64,000 nucleotides of DNA, taken from NCBI RefSeq assembly GCF_001654455.1, contig NZ_CP015772.1:248001-312000 (forward strand), in the 5' to 3' direction. Of this stretch, positions 59,965 through 64,000 are shown one piece after another. The position numbers and the translations under genes are program-made. The notes beneath the pieces were generated by a model. The model worked only from the letters and a program-made list of their open reading frames with translations. It made no database searches and had not been told where the DNA came from. Origin of the DNA: Niabella ginsenosidivorans (GTDB lineage Bacteria > Bacteroidota > Bacteroidia > Chitinophagales > Chitinophagaceae). Position 1 is the first letter of the stretch; every line of letters starts with the position of its first letter.

Positions 59965-62289
59965 ATGGCAAAAAATGATTTAAGAAAAGAGCTGGCGCTT
60001 GATTACCATGCCAAAGGCCGGCCGGGAAAGATTGAAGTAATCCCCACAAAAAAGGCAAAAACACAAAGAGATCTTTCGTTAGCCTATTCGCCGGGTGTGG
60101 CGGAACCCTGTCTGGAGATCGCAAAGAATATTGAGAATGTTTACAAATATACTGCTAAAGGGAACCTGGTAGGGGTCATCAGCAATGGCTCGGCTGTATT
60201 GGGATTGGGTAATATTGGGCCGGAAGCCGGAAAACCGGTAATGGAAGGGAAAGGTGTGCTGTTTAAAATTTTTGCAGATATTGACGTTTTTGATATTGAG
60301 ATCAATGAAAAAGACCCGAAGAAGTTTGTGGAAATCGTAAAGGCATTGGAGCCAACTTTCGGCGGTATTAACCTTGAAGATATTAAAGCTCCCGAATGTT
60401 TTTACATAGAGGAGGAGCTGAAAAAGCAAATGAATATTCCGGTCATGCACGATGATCAGCATGGAACAGCGATCATCAGCGCTGCTGCATTGATCAACGC
60501 ACTGGAAATTCAGAAAAAGAAAATCGATAAGGTCCGGTTTGTGATCAGCGGAGCAGGAGCGGCTGCTATGGCCTGTATCCGCCTGTATCAGGAGCTGGGA
60601 GCAAAGCCTGCCAACTTTCTGCTGTTTGATAAAGAAGGCGCATTGCACAAAGAAAGAACGGATCTTGATCCAACACAACTTCCTTTCGCCAATGCCCCCA
60701 AAGGCATGACACTTGGGGAAGGCATGAAGGGCGCCGATGTGTTTCTGGGCCTGAGCGCGGGAAATATTGTCAATGGCGATATGATCAAAAGTATGGCCAA
60801 AAATCCTATTGTATTTGCCATGGCCAATCCCGACCCGGAAATTTCCTGGGAGGATGCTACCCGCGCGCGTAAGGATATTATTATGGCTACCGGAAGAAGC
60901 GATTATCCTAACCAGGTGAACAACGTGTTAGGGTTTCCGTACATATTCAGGGGCGCACTGGATGTAAGGGCAGGGGTTATTAATACCGCCATGAAACTGG
61001 CGGCTGTAAAGGCGTTGGCCTCACTGGCAAAGATGCCGGTTCCGGATGCGGTAAACAGGGCCTATAACCAGGAAGTGATCGCATTTGGCCCGGAATATAT
61101 TATTCCGAAACCCTTTGATCCCAGGCTGTTGCCTGTAGTGGCGCTGGCCGTAGCCAAAGCCGCTGAGGAATCGGGAGTAGCACGTCATCATATTGAGAAC
61201 TGGGATCAATATGCACTGATGCTGGAACGCAGGCTGGGCATGGGGAACCATGTATTGCGGTCGTTAGGGGCCAAAGCCCGGCAAAACCCGAAGCGGATCA
61301 TATTTGCGGAAGGGGAGAACGTGAAGATATTGAAAGCTGCCCAGATCGTACTGGAAGAAGGGATCGGTTTTCCGATACTGATTGGCGACGGAAAGGAAAT
61401 AACCAAAATAGCAACGGAGAACAACATTGATCTGTCGGGTATGATGATCGTTGATCCGCGCAGTGAGGAAATGGCCGAACGCTGCAGGGAATATGGTGAG
61501 ATCTTTTTCAGGATGCGCGCCCGGAAAGGCTATACAAAGGACGAGGCATATAAGCTGATGAAGGAGCGGAACCATTTTGGGTGCATGATGGTAGAACAGG
61601 GCCATGCCGATTGTATGCTGGCCGGTCTTACTAAAAAATATGATGAGGCAATCCGCCCGGCCCTGCAGATTATAGGAACGGCGCCCGGCGTTAACCGCGT
61701 TGCAGGAATGTACCTGGTAATGACGAAAAAAGGCCCTTTGTTCCTTGCAGATACCACTGTAAATTTTAATCCCACTGCTGAAGAGCTGGCAGAAATTGTT
61801 TTATTAACGGCAAGGGAGGTAGCAGCGCTGAACGTCGTTCCCAAAATAGCCATGCTCAGTTATGCGAATTTTGGAAGCAGCAATTCGCCGGAGGCGAAAC
61901 TGGTAGCCAGGGCAAGGGCCCTTGTAAAGGAAAAAATGCCGGATCTGGTGGTTGATGGGGAAATGCAGGCAAATGTGGCGCTGAATAACAGATTGTTAAA
62001 AGAAATGTACCCATTTAGTGAGTTGGTTGGGCATGAGGTTAACACCCTAATCTTTCCTAACTTAGCATCCGGTAATATTGCCTATAACATTCTGCTGGAA
62101 ATTGGTTCCACAGATGCAGTGGGCCCCATAGTGATGGGTTTGAAAAAACCGGTACACCTGCTGCAACTGGGCAGCACTGTAAGTGGCATTGTAAATATGG
62201 CAATGATAGCGGTCACAGAAGCACAGCTAAAGTCAAAAGAACAGGAACCCGGTACTAAAGGCGGGAAAGGGTTTTTGAGGAAAAAATAA
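59965..62289 (+). CDS. maeB: NADP-dependent malic enzyme with phosphotransacetylase-like domain
   Basis: This 774-residue enzyme decarboxylates malate to pyruvate. The malic enzyme part (about 1-430) has [36 protein letters not shown]-type motif, [20 protein letters not shown] and the NAD(P)-binding [18 protein letters not shown]. The C-terminal part (about 440-765) resembles phosphotransacetylase ([48 protein letters not shown]), usually a regulatory domain in the MaeB type. The length is normal for the family. mlaE follows 27 bp after, on the same strand, though the functions differ. Confidence 0.96.
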   Translation: MAKNDLRKELALDYHAKGRPGKIEVIPTKKAKTQRDLSLAYSPGVAEPCLEIAKNIENVYKYTAKGNLVGVISNGSAVLGLGNIGPEAGKPVMEGKGVLFKIFADIDVFDIEINEKDPKKFVEIVKALEPTFGGINLEDIKAPECFYIEEELKKQMNIPVMHDDQHGTAIISAAALINALEIQKKKIDKVRFVISGAGAAAMACIRLYQELGAKPANFLLFDKEGALHKERTDLDPTQLPFANAPKGMTLGEGMKGADVFLGLSAGNIVNGDMIKSMAKNPIVFAMANPDPEISWEDATRARKDIIMATGRSDYPNQVNNVLGFPYIFRGALDVRAGVINTAMKLAAVKALASLAKMPVPDAVNRAYNQEVIAFGPEYIIPKPFDPRLLPVVALAVAKAAEESGVARHHIENWDQYALMLERRLGMGNHVLRSLGAKARQNPKRIIFAEGENVKILKAAQIVLEEGIGFPILIGDGKEITKIATENNIDLSGMMIVDPRSEEMAERCREYGEIFFRMRARKGYTKDEAYKLMKERNHFGCMMVEQGHADCMLAGLTKKYDEAIRPALQIIGTAPGVNRVAGMYLVMTKKGPLFLADTTVNFNPTAEELAEIVLLTAREVAALNVVPKIAMLSYANFGSSNSPEAKLVARARALVKEKMPDLVVDGEMQANVALNNRLLKEMYPFSELVGHEVNTLIFPNLASGNIAYNILLEIGSTDAVGPIVMGLKKPVHLLQLGSTVSGIVNMAMIAVTEAQLKSKEQEPGTKGGKGFLRKK

Positions 62290-62316
62290 CGGATCGACTC
62301 AATAAAAATTAATCAG

Positions 62317-63054
62317 TTGAGAATATTAAAAGAGTTCGGGGAGTTTATTAAAATGGCCGGCGGCATGTTTCGCAAGCCGGAAAGTGTTAAAATGTACTGG
62401 AAGCAGTTTATGATCCAGTGCAATGATATCGGCATTGGCTCGCTGGGCATTATTTGTATTATATCTGTTTTTATCGGAGCGGTGTCTACCCTGCAAACAG
62501 CTTACCAGCTGGTTTCTCCCATTATCCCTAAATCGACCATTGCCCAGGTTGTACGGGATACGGTTATTCTTGAATTTGCACCTACTTTAAGCTGTATTGT
62601 CCTTTGTGGCGTGGTGGGCAGTAAAATAGCCAGTGAGCTGGGCAATATGCGGGTAAGTGAGCAGATTGATGCGCTGGAGATCATGGGCATTAATACCAAG
62701 GGGTACCTGATCCTGCCTAAAATTCTGGCCGGCCTTATTACGATTCCTTTACTGATTATGCTGGCAATGATCCTGGGTATCTGGGGCGGACGCCTGGCGG
62801 GCACGGCAGCGGGCATTATTGACCCTGCAATTTTTGATTCCGGTCTTGTAATGGGCTTTAAGGCCTACAACGTTTATTTTGCGCTTATTAAAAGTATTGT
62901 ATTTGCATTTATCATTACTGCCATTCCGGCTTTTTATGGCTATAATGTAAAAGGTGGTGCCCTGGAAATTGGTCACAGCAGCACAAGGGCCGTAGTTGTT
63001 TCCTGCGTATTATTATTACTGGCAGATTATGTGCTTTCTGCTTTGCTTTTGTAA
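62317..63054 (+). CDS. mlaE: MlaE/YrbE-family ABC transporter permease
   Basis: This 245-residue inner-membrane permease belongs to phospholipid (Mla-type) transport systems. About five hydrophobic segments are visible, with the family stretch GVVGSKIASELGNMRVSEQIDALEIMGINTKGYLILPKILAGLITIPLL and a C-terminal KGGALEIGHSSTRAVVVSCVLLLLADYVL. The start is taken as TTG at 62317, since the next ATG (62353) would remove conserved N-terminal residues. The ATPase gene mlaF follows 26 bp downstream. An MlaD-type substrate-binding protein would be expected beyond the window. Confidence 0.92.
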   Translation: MRILKEFGEFIKMAGGMFRKPESVKMYWKQFMIQCNDIGIGSLGIICIISVFIGAVSTLQTAYQLVSPIIPKSTIAQVVRDTVILEFAPTLSCIVLCGVVGSKIASELGNMRVSEQIDALEIMGINTKGYLILPKILAGLITIPLLIMLAMILGIWGGRLAGTAAGIIDPAIFDSGLVMGFKAYNVYFALIKSIVFAFIITAIPAFYGYNVKGGALEIGHSSTRAVVVSCVLLLLADYVLSALLL

Positions 63055-63080
63055 CCCACTCACCCGATAATTTCATAAGT

Positions 63081-63992
63081 ATGATTGAACTGAAAGATCT
63101 GAAGAAGAGTTTTGATGAGAAGCCGGTCTTAAAGGGGGTAAGCGTTGTAATGGATGATGGAAAATGCAACCTCATTATTGGCAGCAGCGGAAGCGGCAAA
63201 ACGGTTTTAATGAAATGCATGGTGGGGTTATTTAAACCCACATCGGGGAATGTATTATATGATGGTGCAGATTTTGTAAACCTCAGCGATAAAGAACAAA
63301 AAACGATCCGGGAAAAAATAGGAATGCTTTTCCAGGGCGGAGCGTTGTTTGACAGCCAGACAGTTGAACAGAATGTGATGTTCCCTATGGATATGTTTAC
63401 CAATGAAAAGTATTCAAAAAAAAGAGAACGGGTAAAACAGGTGCTGGACCGTGTTCAGCTAAAGGAAGAAGCCTACAAAAAATTTCCGTCAGAAATAAGT
63501 GGGGGCATGCAGAAGCGGGTGGCGCTGGCACGTGCCATTGTGCTGAACCCCAAATATCTTTTTTGTGATGAGCCCAACTCCGGACTGGATCCGCAAACTT
63601 CCCTTGTGATCGATAAACTGATTCATGAAATCACAAAAGAGTATGATATGACAACGATCGTCAATACCCATGACATGAACAGCGTAATGGAAATAGGAGA
63701 TCATATTATTTATATGCACCAGGGTGAAAAAGAATGGGAAGGCAATAATAAAGAGATTATTTTTAGTAAGAATGAAAAGCTGAACGAGTTCATTTTTGCG
63801 TCAGAATTTTTAAGGGATGCAAAAAATATGCGCACGATCCAGGAAACCGGAGAAATTCCCAAAGAAGTGGAAGCCGGCATCAAAGATGCAATAGAGGAAA
63901 AGCTGAATGTTGATCTTGACGGGGACGGGCATATTGGCGACCCGGGAAAAGCAGATGAGCCGTCTGAGAAAAAAGCCCCTCCAAAAAAATAA
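63081..63992 (+). CDS. mlaF: MlaF-family ABC transporter ATP-binding protein with unusual C-terminal tail
   Basis: This 303-residue ATPase energises the MlaE permease. Walker A is GSSGSGKT (34-41), the Q-loop is in GMLFQGGALFDSQ, the signature is ISGGMQKRV, Walker B is YLFCDEPNSGLDP, and the H-loop is NTHDMNSV. Beyond the usual end near residue 250 it has a tail with an EF-hand-like acidic loop (Asp278, Asp280, Asp282 in DLDGDGHIGD), then a Lys/Pro-rich end. The gene is complete; the window ends 8 bp after its stop. Confidence 0.94.
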   Translation: MIELKDLKKSFDEKPVLKGVSVVMDDGKCNLIIGSSGSGKTVLMKCMVGLFKPTSGNVLYDGADFVNLSDKEQKTIREKIGMLFQGGALFDSQTVEQNVMFPMDMFTNEKYSKKRERVKQVLDRVQLKEEAYKKFPSEISGGMQKRVALARAIVLNPKYLFCDEPNSGLDPQTSLVIDKLIHEITKEYDMTTIVNTHDMNSVMEIGDHIIYMHQGEKEWEGNNKEIIFSKNEKLNEFIFASEFLRDAKNMRTIQETGEIPKEVEAGIKDAIEEKLNVDLDGDGHIGDPGKADEPSEKKAPPKK

Positions 63993-64000
63993 AGAAAACA

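Overview
This 64 kb window is chromosomal DNA of a Bacteroidota bacterium, most likely a member of the Chitinophagaceae (the family is inferred from gene content and is not proven). Supporting signs are two SusC/SusD gene pairs, a FecI-type sigma/FecR/STN-TonB receptor cascade, many lipoproteins, the fused lpxC/fabZ gene typical of the phylum, and several -7 boxes of the TAnnTTTG type used by the Bacteroidota primary sigma factor. I see no rRNA, tRNA, CRISPR array, prophage or transposase gene.

Layout. 1-8946: first polysaccharide utilisation locus (PUL1), with the C-terminal part of a fucose/arabinose-isomerase-like enzyme, SusC, SusD, an 842-residue secreted protein I cannot place in a family, and an SGNH hydrolase. 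9102-12870: an MBL hydrolase behind a near-perfect palindrome, an ECF sigma operon with a single-pass membrane protein and a small exported protein, and a stand-alone transketolase C-terminal subunit. 13348-15835: mreBCD. 15836-17475: 1.6 kb of non-coding, repeat-rich DNA. 17476-21420: glycyl-tRNA synthetase and an exported S9 peptidase. 21628-31149: second PUL (PUL2), with ECF sigma, FecR, STN-SusC, SusD, a SusE-like lipoprotein and a GH76 endo-mannanase, so probably for alpha-mannan. 31150-32041: another repeat-rich gap. 32042-45109: a complete nitrate/nitrite assimilation island. 45156-49696: a DUF2089 operon, an MBL hydrolase and an HD-domain protein. 49714-52252: lpxD and lpxC/fabZ. 52344-53771: L-serine dehydratase. 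53978-56847: four tandem FKBP-like lipoproteins interrupted by a MITE-like element. 57470-63992: an HU/CCDC81-type membrane protein, an S41 protease lipoprotein, malic enzyme and an MlaE/MlaF-type lipid transporter.

The nitrogen island works as a unit. NarK imports nitrate. A single-chain fusion of molybdopterin nitrate reductase with an NADH/FAD and [2Fe-2S] module reduces it. An FNT channel, NirB and NirD handle nitrite. CobA makes the siroheme precursor, and a Crp/Fnr regulator sits at one end. Translationally coupled to the nitrate reductase is a 496-residue protein that looks like a siroheme nitrite/sulfite reductase stripped of three of its four cluster cysteines and ending in a rubredoxin domain. 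This is the strongest candidate here for an under-described redox component.

The second theme is structured non-coding DNA. A dispersed repeat of about 330 bp occurs at 16945 and 54750, the latter copy inside a 495-bp element with perfect 14-bp terminal inverted repeats. A second family has AGGGGTGACC-type inverted ends. GC-rich mini-hairpins, often 6+4+6 nt, are nested in these repeats. Two PUL genes (the PUL1 susC and the PUL2 GH76) share a leader in which CATCTG can pair with the CAGATG that contains the start codon.
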